Made by a program: the position numbers and the translations under genes. A DNA stretch of 16,349 bases, taken from Puniceicoccales bacterium (GTDB lineage: Bacteria > Verrucomicrobiota > Verrucomicrobiia > Opitutales > JAIRLG01). Where the stretch lies: NCBI GenBank assembly GCA_031255915.1, contig JAIRRP010000081.1, positions 1 through 16,349 of the forward strand, given 5' to 3'. Below are positions 8,145-15,201 of this stretch, piece by piece (position 1 is the first letter of the stretch; each line of letters starts with the position of its first letter). The notes below the pieces were generated by a model. It had not been told where the DNA came from and ran no database searches. It was given only the letters and a program-made list of their open reading frames with translations.

Positions 8145-11100
8145 TTATGAAGCAGGAAAATGTTCCTCGTTCTCCAAGCGAATATCCAAACACAAACTCT
8201 GAATTTCCTTCATCAACACGTTAAACGATTGCGGCATTCCCGCCTGCAAAGCATTATCACCCTTGACGATGGATTCGTAAATTTTCGTACGGCCTTGAAT
8301 ATCATCCGACTTAACGGTTAATAGTTCCTGAAGTGTGTAAGCCGCACCATAAGCTTCCAATGCCCATACTTCCATCTCTCCAAAACGCTGTCCACCAAAC
8401 TGGGCTTTTCCTCCCAGAGGCTGCTGTGTAACTAAACTGTAAGGTCCTACTGCCCGTGCATGGATCTTATTTGCCACCAAATGATTGAGTTTCATCATGT
8501 AGAGCACACCCACCGTCACTTCCTGTTCAAACGGCTCTCCCGTACGCCCATCATATAACTTTACCTTCCCGGAAGGCGGTAGATTAGCTTTTTGCAAATA
8601 TTCACGAATATCGGCCTCAGAAGCGCCGTCAAAAATCGGCGTAGAGATCGAAATTCCCAACTTCTGGCATGCCCAGCCGAGATGGGTTTCAAAAATTTGT
8701 CCCACATTCATACGGCTTGGCACTCCCAATGGATTGAGGATCACATCCACCGGAGTTCCATCCGGAAGAAATGGCATATCTTCTTGCTTAACGACACAGG
8801 CAACGACACCCTTATTACCATGCCGACCGGCCATTTTGTCACCCACCTGGATCTTGCGCTTCGTAGCGATGAAGACCTTAACACTTTTGATCACACCATT
8901 CTCACCAAGATTGCCCGCTTCGACAAGTGCGATCTTGCGCGTTCGATCCTGCTCCAATTCTTTAAATCGAGCACAATAGGCATCGATGATCTCCATGATG
9001 CGATTGCGCACGGGTGATGGCTCCGTATCGATGCACTCCGGACAGGCCGCTAAACGGCGCAAAAGCGTTTTGGTAATCTTACGATTCGCCGGAATTACCA
9101 CTTCTTGTGTCTCACTATTACGGATATCCAAGGGAATTTTCTCTCCCAAAAGGATACTCGATAACGCTTCCGTCAAATCATTACGCAGTTTATCTTCCTG
9201 CTCGCGAAATTCCTCACTGACGCGCTTAATGTGTCGCTGCACACTCAAGGCGGAGACTTCTTTTCTCTCATCATCCGTGTAGCCCGATATCCTGACATCC
9301 ATGACAACGCCATAACATCCAGGAGGGACGATGAGCGACGAATCCTTTACATCCGACGCCTTTTCTCCAAAAATAGCCCGCAATAGCTTTTCCTCTGGCG
9401 CCAATTCCGTCTCACCCTTCGGCGTAATCTTTCCGACGAGCACATCTCCCGGTTTTACTTCCAAACCAACATAAACGATACCATCGCGATCCAGTCGTTT
9501 CAAAGTTTCTTCTCCTAAATTGGGAATATCGCGCGTAATTTCCTCAGCGCCTAATTTCGTATCACGCGCCACACATTCAAACTCCTCAATGTGAATAGAA
9601 GTAAACCAATCCTCTTTCACCATTCGCCTATTGAGAATGACGGCATCTTCGAAATTATACCCATCCCAGAGCATGAAAGCGACGACAACATTGCGCCCCA
9701 AAGCGAGCTCACCCTGTTCCGTAGCGGCACCATCCGCCAAGACAGTCCCTATTTTTACGGCCTGTCCTTTCGTCACGATAGGATGCTGATTAAAACACGT
9801 AGTGGCATTTGAACGAACAAATTTACGCAACTTGTATACATGAATTTTCGAGCGAGATGATATATTTTTCACCGGATCGAAATGCTTCGGAAGCGTACCA
9901 TCGGGCGACACGACGATCCTCTTGGCGTCCGCGGACGCGACAATACCATCACTCAGAGAAAGCACCATCTGGTGCGAATCTCGCGCCACTTTCGCCTCAA
10001 GACCTGTGCCAACGAATGGAGCTTGCGGCGATAGAAGAGGCACTCCCTGCCGTTGCATATTGGAACCCATCAAAGCACGAGCCGGATCATTATGCTCCAA
10101 GAACGGGATCAGGCCCGTCGCCACTGATACCACCTGTTTAGGTGATATGTCCATATAACTGACCACCTCAGGTTCAACTTCTAATATCTGATCTCCTTGC
10201 CGAACGACCACTTTCCCACATAGATAATTCTCCTCATCCAATTCCGAATGCGCCTGAGCAATCATTAAATGCTCATCACGCAAGGCATCAAGATAGGTTA
10301 TCTCGTTTGTCACCACGCCATCATGTACTTCGCGATAAGGTGTTTCAATGAAACCAAATTCGTTGAGACGGGCATAAATACTCAGGGAATTGATGAGGCC
10401 GATATTAGCACCTTCCGGTGTCTCAATGGGACATATCCTTCCATAGTGCGAGAGTTGAACATCTCGTGCTTCGAGCCCAGCACGATCGCGATTTAATCCA
10501 CCAGGCCCCAAAGCCGAAAGCCGCCGTTTATGCGCGATTTCCGAAAGAGGATTGATCTGATCCAAGAGTTGCGACAATTGACTACGCGCAAAAAAATCAC
10601 GCAAAAGACCTATAAAAATTCTAGGATTCACTAGGCGTTGCGGCGATAGCGCATCGACCGTCTGTTCATAAAGAGAGAGTTTTTCCCGAACAACATGTTC
10701 CATACGAGCCAGACCAATACGACATTGATTGACTAAAAGTTCTCCTATCGACCGCACACGACGGTTTCCGAGGTGATCAATAATATCCAAAGAACCTTCA
10801 CCCTTGCGAAGGCCGCAGAGATATTTTGTCGCCGCGACTAGATCGACGATATCGATGGTACGATTTTCCGGATCCTTCGCAAGGCCCAGGCGTTGATTCA
10901 TTTTATAACGCCCCACACGACCTAGATCGTAACGGCGAGGATCATTGAAAAGGCGCTGAAACAGCGTCGTCGCACTGGCCAATGTCACCGGCTCTCCAGG
11001 CCGCAAACGCTTGTAAATTTCCCGCAATGCCTCTTCTTGATTATGTACAGCATCTCTCTCCAAGCTACGCACAATCATTCCATCATCGACAGACGCATCG

Positions 11101-11918
11101 AAAACTTCAATTTTCTCAACACCGGCTGCCTCGAATGCCCTTAATGTCGTCTTGGACAGAGATTCATACGCACGCGCCAATACGATACCTTCTTTGGCAT
11201 CGACCACATCTTCCACCAGAAGCAAGCCCAACACTTCGGATTTTCGCATCAGTGCTGAAACCTTCTTTTCCTCGATTTTATAAAAAAGGCCCAAAACCTC
11301 ACGATCGGAACCGAAACCCATCGCGCGCAACAATGTCGTGATTAAGAACTTACGACGCCGATGTCGACGATCCAGATAAACATGCATGAGATCGTTCGAA
11401 TCAAATTGGACCTCAAGCCATGTTCCATGGTCCGGAATAATGCGAAAAGAATACAATACCTTTCCACTTGTGTGCGTCGTCGCCTCAAAACAAATTCCCG
11501 GCGAACGGTGCAATTGACTGACAATGACACGTTCTGCTCCGTTGATGACAAAAGAGCCACGTTCACCCATAATCGGCAACTCGCCAAAATAAACCTCTTC
11601 CTGTCGCGCATCTTCCCCTTCCCGAACCTTTAAAGTAACGTACAGGGGAATCGCATAAGTCAGCCCTTCTCGGATACAATAATCCTGCGTATATCGTGCC
11701 TCACCTAGGCGATAAGCGACATATTCTAAACGACAATTTCCATCGTAATTCTCAATGGGAAATGCCTCATGAAAAACCGCTTGCAATCCGATGAGCCGAC
11801 GCTTCTCGGGCGCTACCTCCTTTTGCAAAAAATCAGAAAAAGACTGAAGTTGAATCTCGATGAAATTTGGCGGAGCGATGACTTCCTTTAGCTTTCCGAA
11901 TGAAACACGATGCAACAT
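8145..11918 (-). CDS. rpoB: DNA-directed RNA polymerase subunit beta
   Basis: Beta forms the other half of the active-site cleft. The product has 1257 residues, shorter than the 1342 of E. coli mainly because lineage-specific insertions differ. The rifampicin pocket is at 446-470 (SQLSQLLDQINPLSEIAHKR...), with D453, H463, R466 and S468 matching E. coli D516, H526, R529 and S531. Leucine at 451 and 452 and isoleucine at 455 replace F514, M515 and N518. KMAGRHGNKGV (1028-1038) and QPLGGKAQFGGQRFGEMEVWALEAYG (from 1166) are canonical. The ATG at 11918 has no SD before it (CTTTTTGTCATT), although it follows a 160-nt spacer, so how it is initiated is unclear. It is the only long spacer inside the rpl-rpo part and carries a large hairpin. 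Confidence 0.98.
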   Translation of the reverse strand: MLHRVSFGKLKEVIAPPNFIEIQLQSFSDFLQKEVAPEKRRLIGLQAVFHEAFPIENYDGNCRLEYVAYRLGEARYTQDYCIREGLTYAIPLYVTLKVREGEDARQEEVYFGELPIMGERGSFVINGAERVIVSQLHRSPGICFEATTHTSGKVLYSFRIIPDHGTWLEVQFDSNDLMHVYLDRRHRRRKFLITTLLRAMGFGSDREVLGLFYKIEEKKVSALMRKSEVLGLLLVEDVVDAKEGIVLARAYESLSKTTLRAFEAAGVEKIEVFDASVDDGMIVRSLERDAVHNQEEALREIYKRLRPGEPVTLASATTLFQRLFNDPRRYDLGRVGRYKMNQRLGLAKDPENRTIDIVDLVAATKYLCGLRKGEGSLDIIDHLGNRRVRSIGELLVNQCRIGLARMEHVVREKLSLYEQTVDALSPQRLVNPRIFIGLLRDFFARSQLSQLLDQINPLSEIAHKRRLSALGPGGLNRDRAGLEARDVQLSHYGRICPIETPEGANIGLINSLSIYARLNEFGFIETPYREVHDGVVTNEITYLDALRDEHLMIAQAHSELDEENYLCGKVVVRQGDQILEVEPEVVSYMDISPKQVVSVATGLIPFLEHNDPARALMGSNMQRQGVPLLSPQAPFVGTGLEAKVARDSHQMVLSLSDGIVASADAKRIVVSPDGTLPKHFDPVKNISSRSKIHVYKLRKFVRSNATTCFNQHPIVTKGQAVKIGTVLADGAATEQGELALGRNVVVAFMLWDGYNFEDAVILNRRMVKEDWFTSIHIEEFECVARDTKLGAEEITRDIPNLGEETLKRLDRDGIVYVGLEVKPGDVLVGKITPKGETELAPEEKLLRAIFGEKASDVKDSSLIVPPGCYGVVMDVRISGYTDDERKEVSALSVQRHIKRVSEEFREQEDKLRNDLTEALSSILLGEKIPLDIRNSETQEVVIPANRKITKTLLRRLAACPECIDTEPSPVRNRIMEIIDAYCARFKELEQDRTRKIALVEAGNLGENGVIKSVKVFIATKRKIQVGDKMAGRHGNKGVVACVVKQEDMPFLPDGTPVDVILNPLGVPSRMNVGQIFETHLGWACQKLGISISTPIFDGASEADIREYLQKANLPPSGKVKLYDGRTGEPFEQEVTVGVLYMMKLNHLVANKIHARAVGPYSLVTQQPLGGKAQFGGQRFGEMEVWALEAYGAAYTLQELLTVKSDDIQGRTKIYESIVKGDNALQAGMPQSFNVLMKEIQSLCLDIRLENEEHFPAS

Positions 11919-11994
11919 AATGACAAAAAGATACAGCGCACTACTTCGATACAGAATTTGAAGTTTTACCTAGGACAAGAAAACCAATAAACGA

Positions 11995-12030
11995 TCCGAC
12001 CAAGCATCTTATTTGCTTGATAACATCGGA
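11995..12030 (-). promoter_or_regulatory. Two-part hairpin in the rplL-rpoB spacer (candidate attenuator or RNase III site)
   Basis: In the 160-nt spacer (11919-12078) the transcript forms TCCGA/TCGGA (12026-12030 with 11995-11999) enclosing, after an asymmetric 6/1 internal loop, CAAGC/GCTTG (12015-12019 with 12001-12005) and a 9-nt loop. T-rich sequence (TCGTTTATTGGTTTTCTTG) follows but without a clean T run, so partial rather than full termination would be expected. In E. coli the rplL-rpoB spacer holds an attenuator and an RNase III cleavage site; the position is the same here. No convincing promoter was found in the rest of the spacer. Confidence 0.5.
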
Positions 12031-12078
12031 CACGACCCAAAAAGACCTTAAGAGCACAATAAATGACCAAGATCCCGA

Positions 12079-12462
12079 TTACTTCAGTTCGACTTTAGCT
12101 CCGACAGCTTCCAATTTTTTCTTTATTTCCTCTGCTTCGGCCTTAGGAATACCTTCCTTTACGGGTTTTGGAGCCGAATCCACCAAGTCCTTCGCTTCCT
12201 TCAGTCCAAGACTGGTGATGGCACGAACCTCTTTGATGACATTGATTTTATTGTCTCCGGCAGCCGTAAGTACGACGCTGAATTCCGTCTTTTCCTCCAC
12301 TGCTTCTGCCGAAGCTGCCACCACTGTTGTCGCCGCAACCGCTACCGGAGCCGCAGCACTTACTCCCCACTTGGCCTCTAAATCCTTAACCAGAGACGCA
12401 ATCTCCAATACAGATTGACCACTCAACCACTCGATAACCTGTTCTTTTGTAATATCTGCCAT
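12079..12462 (-). CDS. rplL: 50S ribosomal protein L7/L12
   Basis: L7/L12 dimers form the mobile stalk that recruits translational GTPases. The 127-residue product has the three expected parts: a helical dimerisation and L10-binding domain (about 1-33, ITKEQVIEWLSGQSVLEIASLV), an alanine/valine-rich hinge (about 35-55), and the globular C-terminal domain (about 58-127) with AAGDNKINVIKEVR, SLGLKEAKDLV, VKEG and the final GAKVELK. The ATG at 12462 has AAGGAGGA 6 nt upstream, the best ribosome-binding site in the window. This fits the need for several L7/L12 copies per ribosome. It follows rplJ by 104 nt and precedes rpoB by 160 nt. Confidence 0.98.
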   Translation of the reverse strand: MADITKEQVIEWLSGQSVLEIASLVKDLEAKWGVSAAAPVAVAATTVVAASAEAVEEKTEFSVVLTAAGDNKINVIKEVRAITSLGLKEAKDLVDSAPKPVKEGIPKAEAEEIKKKLEAVGAKVELK

Positions 12463-12468
12463 ATATAT

Positions 12469-12476
12469 TCCTCCTT
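12469..12476 (-). promoter_or_regulatory. Consensus Shine-Dalgarno of rplL
   Basis: AAGGAGGA, spaced 6 nt (ATATAT) from the rplL ATG, is a full match to the anti-SD sequence. Other genes here have partial sites (rplA GAGGAG, secE AAGGAG, nusG GGGGGAG) or none (rplK, rpoB, rpoC, rplC). Confidence 0.85.
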
Positions 12477-12489
12477 GGCGTACTTTAGC

Positions 12490-12509
12490 GATCCCTCTTT
12501 CAAAGGATC
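12490..12509 (-). promoter_or_regulatory. GAAA-tetraloop hairpin upstream of rplL
   Basis: The transcript GATCCTTTGAAAGAGGGATC folds into an 8-bp stem (five Watson-Crick pairs at the base, then mixed G-U and U-A pairs) capped by a GAAA loop, a GNRA tetraloop. It lies 14 nt upstream of the rplL SD in the 104-nt rplJ-rplL spacer. No T run follows, so it looks like a stability or processing element rather than a terminator. Confidence 0.4.
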
Positions 12510-12566
12510 ATTTAAGAAAAAAACTCCTAAAACACGGCCGATTCAGATCGAAAAAATTCATTTCCT

Positions 12567-13073
12567 TTAACTCGTTTTCGCCTGTAAAACATTGAGAAAC
12601 CCTTGCGGTACCGCATTCAGTACACATACCATTTGCCGAATAGGTTCCTGCAGAAGCGACATAAAACGCGCACGTAATTCATCCAATGTCGGCAATTCTG
12701 AAAGGATTTTCACCTCATCCGGACTCAAAGAATGCCCTGTCACAAAACCGCACTTAATCACCAACTTATCTTCGTGCTTCTTGCGAAACTGCAATAGGAT
12801 CTTCGCCACACTCGAAGGATTGCATCCACCCGCAATCACGGCCGTAGGCCCCACTAAATCCTTTCTCAGATCAGGTAAAGTGAGCACCTCCACAGCCAAA
12901 CACAGGATTTTATTTTTAACCACATGAAAAGCAGCTCCTTCCGTCCTGAGCGTCTTGCGCAATTCTCCCACTTCCTCGACATGGATACGAGAAAAGTCCG
13001 CCAAATAGAAATAGTCCGAATCTTGTAAATATGTCACCGCTTCCCGCACGAGTAAACCCTTCTCCGCCCTCAT
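12567..13073 (-). CDS. rplJ: 50S ribosomal protein L10
   Basis: L10 anchors the L7/L12 dimers to the ribosome at the stalk base. The 168-residue product matches the family: an N-terminal RNA-binding domain with FYLADFSRIHVEEVGELRKTLRTEG (about 22-46), VVKNKI, DLVGPTAVIAGG (about 72-83), and a C-terminal helix ending in QEPIRQMVCVLNAVPQGFLNVLQAK that should carry L7/L12. The ATG at 13073 overlaps the rplA TGA (ATGA), and AAAGGCGG lies about 6 nt upstream inside rplA, so translation is almost surely coupled to L1. In E. coli a long leader before rplJ carries the site for L10-L7/L12 feedback; that leader is absent here. Confidence 0.96.
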   Translation of the reverse strand: MRAEKGLLVREAVTYLQDSDYFYLADFSRIHVEEVGELRKTLRTEGAAFHVVKNKILCLAVEVLTLPDLRKDLVGPTAVIAGGCNPSSVAKILLQFRKKHEDKLVIKCGFVTGHSLSPDEVKILSELPTLDELRARFMSLLQEPIRQMVCVLNAVPQGFLNVLQAKTS

Positions 13074-13783
13074 TGTGCACCGCCTTTCGATTCTATGCCC
13101 ACATATTCCTGCTGATCCAGCCGAATACTTGGCGTCATGGTGGCACTCAAAGTCATATTGCGAATAAAACGCCCACGAAATGTCTCCGGGCGAGCATGGT
13201 TCACCACTTCGATGGCTGCCTTAATATTATCCGTCAAGTACTCCTTCACTAAGGAACGCTTTCCGACCACCACCGCCATGTTGGCCGTCTTATCCATCTT
13301 AAATTCCACACGACCTGCCTTCACATCGTGAATAACCGATACTAAATCATCGGCTACCGTCCCTGATTTCGGATTTGGCATGAGACCGCGGGGCCCTAAA
13401 ACACGGGCAACCGTTCGCACTTGCTTCATGGCAGATGTCGTCGCTACGGCCACATCAAAGTCTACCCAACCTTCTTGCACGCGTTTGATAAGATCTTCCA
13501 GACCGGCCGTCTCCGCACCTGCCGCCAACGCCTCTTCCGGCGATTCCGTGAACGCCACCACGCGTACGGATCTACCACTTCCATGCGGTAAGCGAACCGT
13601 TCCACGAACCATTTGGTCGCTTAACTTGGGATCGATACCCAGATGCATCGAAAGCTCAACGGTTTCATCGAAACGGGCCTTCGGCATTTTCTCGAGCAGT
13701 CCAACTGCATTTTCTATAGAAAAACATTGCTGCAGATCAGTGACCTCATGCCCCTTCGCCTGACGTTTGTTGTATCGCTTCAT
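13070..13783 (-). CDS. rplA: 50S ribosomal protein L1
   Basis: L1 forms the mobile stalk on the E-site side and, in many bacteria, represses its own operon by binding mRNA. The 237-residue product has the usual length and motifs: YNKRQAKGHE near the start, KARFDETVELSMHLGIDPK (35-53), MVRGTVRLPHGSGR (58-71), the second-domain motif LGPRGLMPNPKSGTV (129-143), and GRVEFKMDKTANM (157-169). The ATG at 13783 has GAGGAG 8 nt upstream and lies 17 nt after the rplK stop. The stop overlaps the rplJ start. L1 remains a candidate regulator, but its E. coli-type target before rplK has no room here. Confidence 0.97.
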   Translation of the reverse strand: MKRYNKRQAKGHEVTDLQQCFSIENAVGLLEKMPKARFDETVELSMHLGIDPKLSDQMVRGTVRLPHGSGRSVRVVAFTESPEEALAAGAETAGLEDLIKRVQEGWVDFDVAVATTSAMKQVRTVARVLGPRGLMPNPKSGTVADDLVSVIHDVKAGRVEFKMDKTANMAVVVGKRSLVKEYLTDNIKAAIEVVNHARPETFRGRFIRNMTLSATMTPSIRLDQQEYVGIESKGGAQ

Positions 13784-13800
13784 AAAAATTTCTCCTCATT

Positions 13801-14226
13801 TTAAGCACTGATCTCAATGCCCATGCTACGCGCCGTTCCCTCAATCATACGAGCCGCCGCTTCTTTTGTCTCGGCGTTGAGATCTGACATCTTCAACGCA
13901 GCGATTTCCTCGATCTGCTTTCGCGTCGCTTTCCCCACCTTGTCGCGATTCGGAACACCTGAACCTTTTTGAACCCCGACGATCTTTTTCAGCAACACGG
14001 ATGCCGGTGGCGATTTTAATTCAAAGGAAAAGGAACGATCGGCATAAACCGAAATCACAGCCGGAATAATCATGCCGGCCTGATCTTTCGTCCGAGCATT
14101 AAATTCCTTGCAGAAAGCCATGATATTCACACCCGCTGCGCCCAAAGCCGGCCCCACAGGAGGAGCCGGATTCGCCGCTCCCGCCGGCAGTTGCAATTTA
14201 ATTTTATGGATGACTTTCTTTGCCAT
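13801..14226 (-). CDS. rplK: 50S ribosomal protein L11
   Basis: L11 forms the GTPase-associated centre with 23S rRNA helices 43-44 and is needed for stringent-factor sensing on ribosomes. The 141-residue product has the proline-rich N-terminal segment NPAPPVGPALGAAGVNIMAFCKEFN (about 19-43) and the C-terminal RNA-binding domain with KKIVGVQKGSG, ATRKQIEEIAALKMSDLNA and IEGTARSMGIEI. The ATG at 14226 comes 15 nt after the nusG stop. The spacer CTCATTTAAAAAATC contains no SD, so L11 probably depends on ribosomes finishing nusG. The usual L1-binding leader of E. coli cannot fit in 15 nt. Confidence 0.98.
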   Translation of the reverse strand: MAKKVIHKIKLQLPAGAANPAPPVGPALGAAGVNIMAFCKEFNARTKDQAGMIIPAVISVYADRSFSFELKSPPASVLLKKIVGVQKGSGVPNRDKVGKATRKQIEEIAALKMSDLNAETKEAAARMIEGTARSMGIEISA

Positions 14227-14241
14227 GATTTTTTAAATGAG

Positions 14242-14814
14242 TTACTCGTCGACTGGACCTACCTGTCCGAACTCTGCTTCAATTGGCGTTGAACGACCAA
14301 ATAGCAATACCGAAATTGTCAACTTGCCTTGTTCATTATTAATCGCTTCTATCTGTCCCACAGAACTCGCAAAGGGGCCATCGTTAATCTTCACCTTATC
14401 ACCGATCTCGAAAGAAGATTTCGGCAAAGGATTATCCTCGGATGCCTTCATCTGTCCTTGAATGCGCTCGACTTCACAAGATTCCAGAGGAACCGGATTT
14501 TCACCACTGACAAACCCCATGACACCCCGTGTCCGGCGAATCAATTGCCACGGTTCCTGTAAAATCTGGCCCTCATCGTCATAAAGCTGAGCATGGACAA
14601 AGACATAGCCCGGATAAAGCTTCTTATGCCGATGCAGTCTTTTCCCATTTTTGATCTCCACAACTCTTTCCATTGGCACCAATACTTCCCGAATCAAGTG
14701 ACAATTGCCCGCTGTTTCCATGATGTGATCCAGCCATAGTTTCACCTTACTTTCTTGATTGGATAACACCTGCAATGCGTACCATTGGGGCTCATTTGTC
14801 ACTAGATGTGTCAT
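14242..14814 (-). CDS. nusG: Transcription termination/antitermination factor NusG
   Basis: NusG binds the polymerase clamp across the cleft and reduces or stabilises pausing; its C-terminal domain contacts Rho or S10. The 190-residue product has the NGN domain (about 9-110), starting QWYALQVLSNQESKV and including EVLVPMERVVEIKNGK, KKLYPGYVFV (64-73) and the RRTRGVMGFVSG segment (93-104). A linker follows, then a KOW domain (about 136-185, EIGDKVKINDGPFASSVGQIE). This is the usual two-domain size. The ATG at 14814 comes 3 nt after the secE stop, and GGGGGAG inside the end of secE, 7 nt upstream, serves as SD. The pair secE-nusG is conserved in most bacteria. Confidence 0.98.
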   Translation of the reverse strand: MTHLVTNEPQWYALQVLSNQESKVKLWLDHIMETAGNCHLIREVLVPMERVVEIKNGKRLHRHKKLYPGYVFVHAQLYDDEGQILQEPWQLIRRTRGVMGFVSGENPVPLESCEVERIQGQMKASEDNPLPKSSFEIGDKVKINDGPFASSVGQIEAINNEQGKLTISVLLFGRSTPIEAEFGQVGPVDE

Positions 14815-14817
14815 GGT

Positions 14818-15033
14818 TTAACTCCCCCAACGGCCCCTCACCCATGCACTCAAAAAATCGACCATTTCGTACAATGCAAAATCCGAAATGCTGACGAATG
14901 TTCCTAAGATCAACATACCGACAAGTACGACGACGATCGACTGCGACAGTTCTTTTCTATCCGGCCATGAAGCTTTTCGGAGTTCCGTTATCGTCTCTCC
15001 GAAAAAAATACGTACTTTTCTCAACCACTTCAC
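14818..15033 (-). CDS. secE: Preprotein translocase subunit SecE
   Basis: SecE clamps the SecY channel in the inner membrane. The short form, 71 residues, is typical outside gammaproteobacteria: an amphipathic N-terminal helix, the conserved ELRKASWPDRKEL motif, and one membrane segment (about SIVVVLVGMLILGTFVSISDF). The frame also opens with a GTG at 15045, but that codon overlaps the AAGGAG at 15045-15050 and could not use it. The next GTG, at 15033, lies 11 nt from the AAGGAG and is preferred. It follows trnW by about 40 nt, and nusG starts 3 nt after its stop. Confidence 0.93.
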   Translation of the reverse strand: MKWLRKVRIFFGETITELRKASWPDRKELSQSIVVVLVGMLILGTFVSISDFALYEMVDFLSAWVRGRWGS

Positions 15034-15060
15034 AAAATTTATCACTCCTTCTACCGATTA

Positions 15061-15072
15061 CCCGCCAAAATC

Positions 15073-15079
<7 letters not shown>
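15061..15079 (-). promoter_or_regulatory. Hairpin formed by the tRNA-Trp 3' end and its trailer
   Basis: The last seven bases of the encoded tRNA (CCTGCCA, 15079-15073) can pair with TGGCGGG (15067-15061) across a GATTT loop, a 7-bp stem with one G-U pair. This fold would compete with the tRNA acceptor stem. It could affect 3' processing, or be part of a switch ahead of secE. No T run follows, so it is not a typical terminator. Confidence 0.4.
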
Positions 15080-15148
<69 letters not shown>

Positions 15149-15159
15149 AGACACAGAGA

Positions 15160-15181
15160 AAAGAGACTTAAGAATCTCCTT
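15160..15181 (-). terminator. Weak terminator-like hairpin between tuf and trnW
   Basis: After the tuf stop the transcript contains GAGATT-CTTA-AGTCTC (15178-15163), extendable by AAG/TTT to about nine pairs, followed by TTTTCTCTGTG. The stem is low in G+C and the T run is broken, so partial termination would be expected. This could make tuf transcripts outnumber those of the downstream genes. It overlaps the candidate -10 of a promoter; both may not be real. Confidence 0.35.
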
Positions 15182-15194
15182 ATCCCACTGTCAA
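15166..15194 (-). promoter_or_regulatory. Candidate sigma-70 promoter upstream of trnW-secE
   Basis: A perfect TTGACA (15194-15189) begins 7 nt after the tuf stop codon; 17 nt further is TTAAGT (15171-15166), only a partial -10 match. Transcription would begin about 10 nt upstream of the tRNA. The -35 and spacing are good and the -10 is poor, so this is only a candidate secondary promoter. Confidence 0.3.
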
Positions 15195-15201
15195 TAAAAT
15201 C

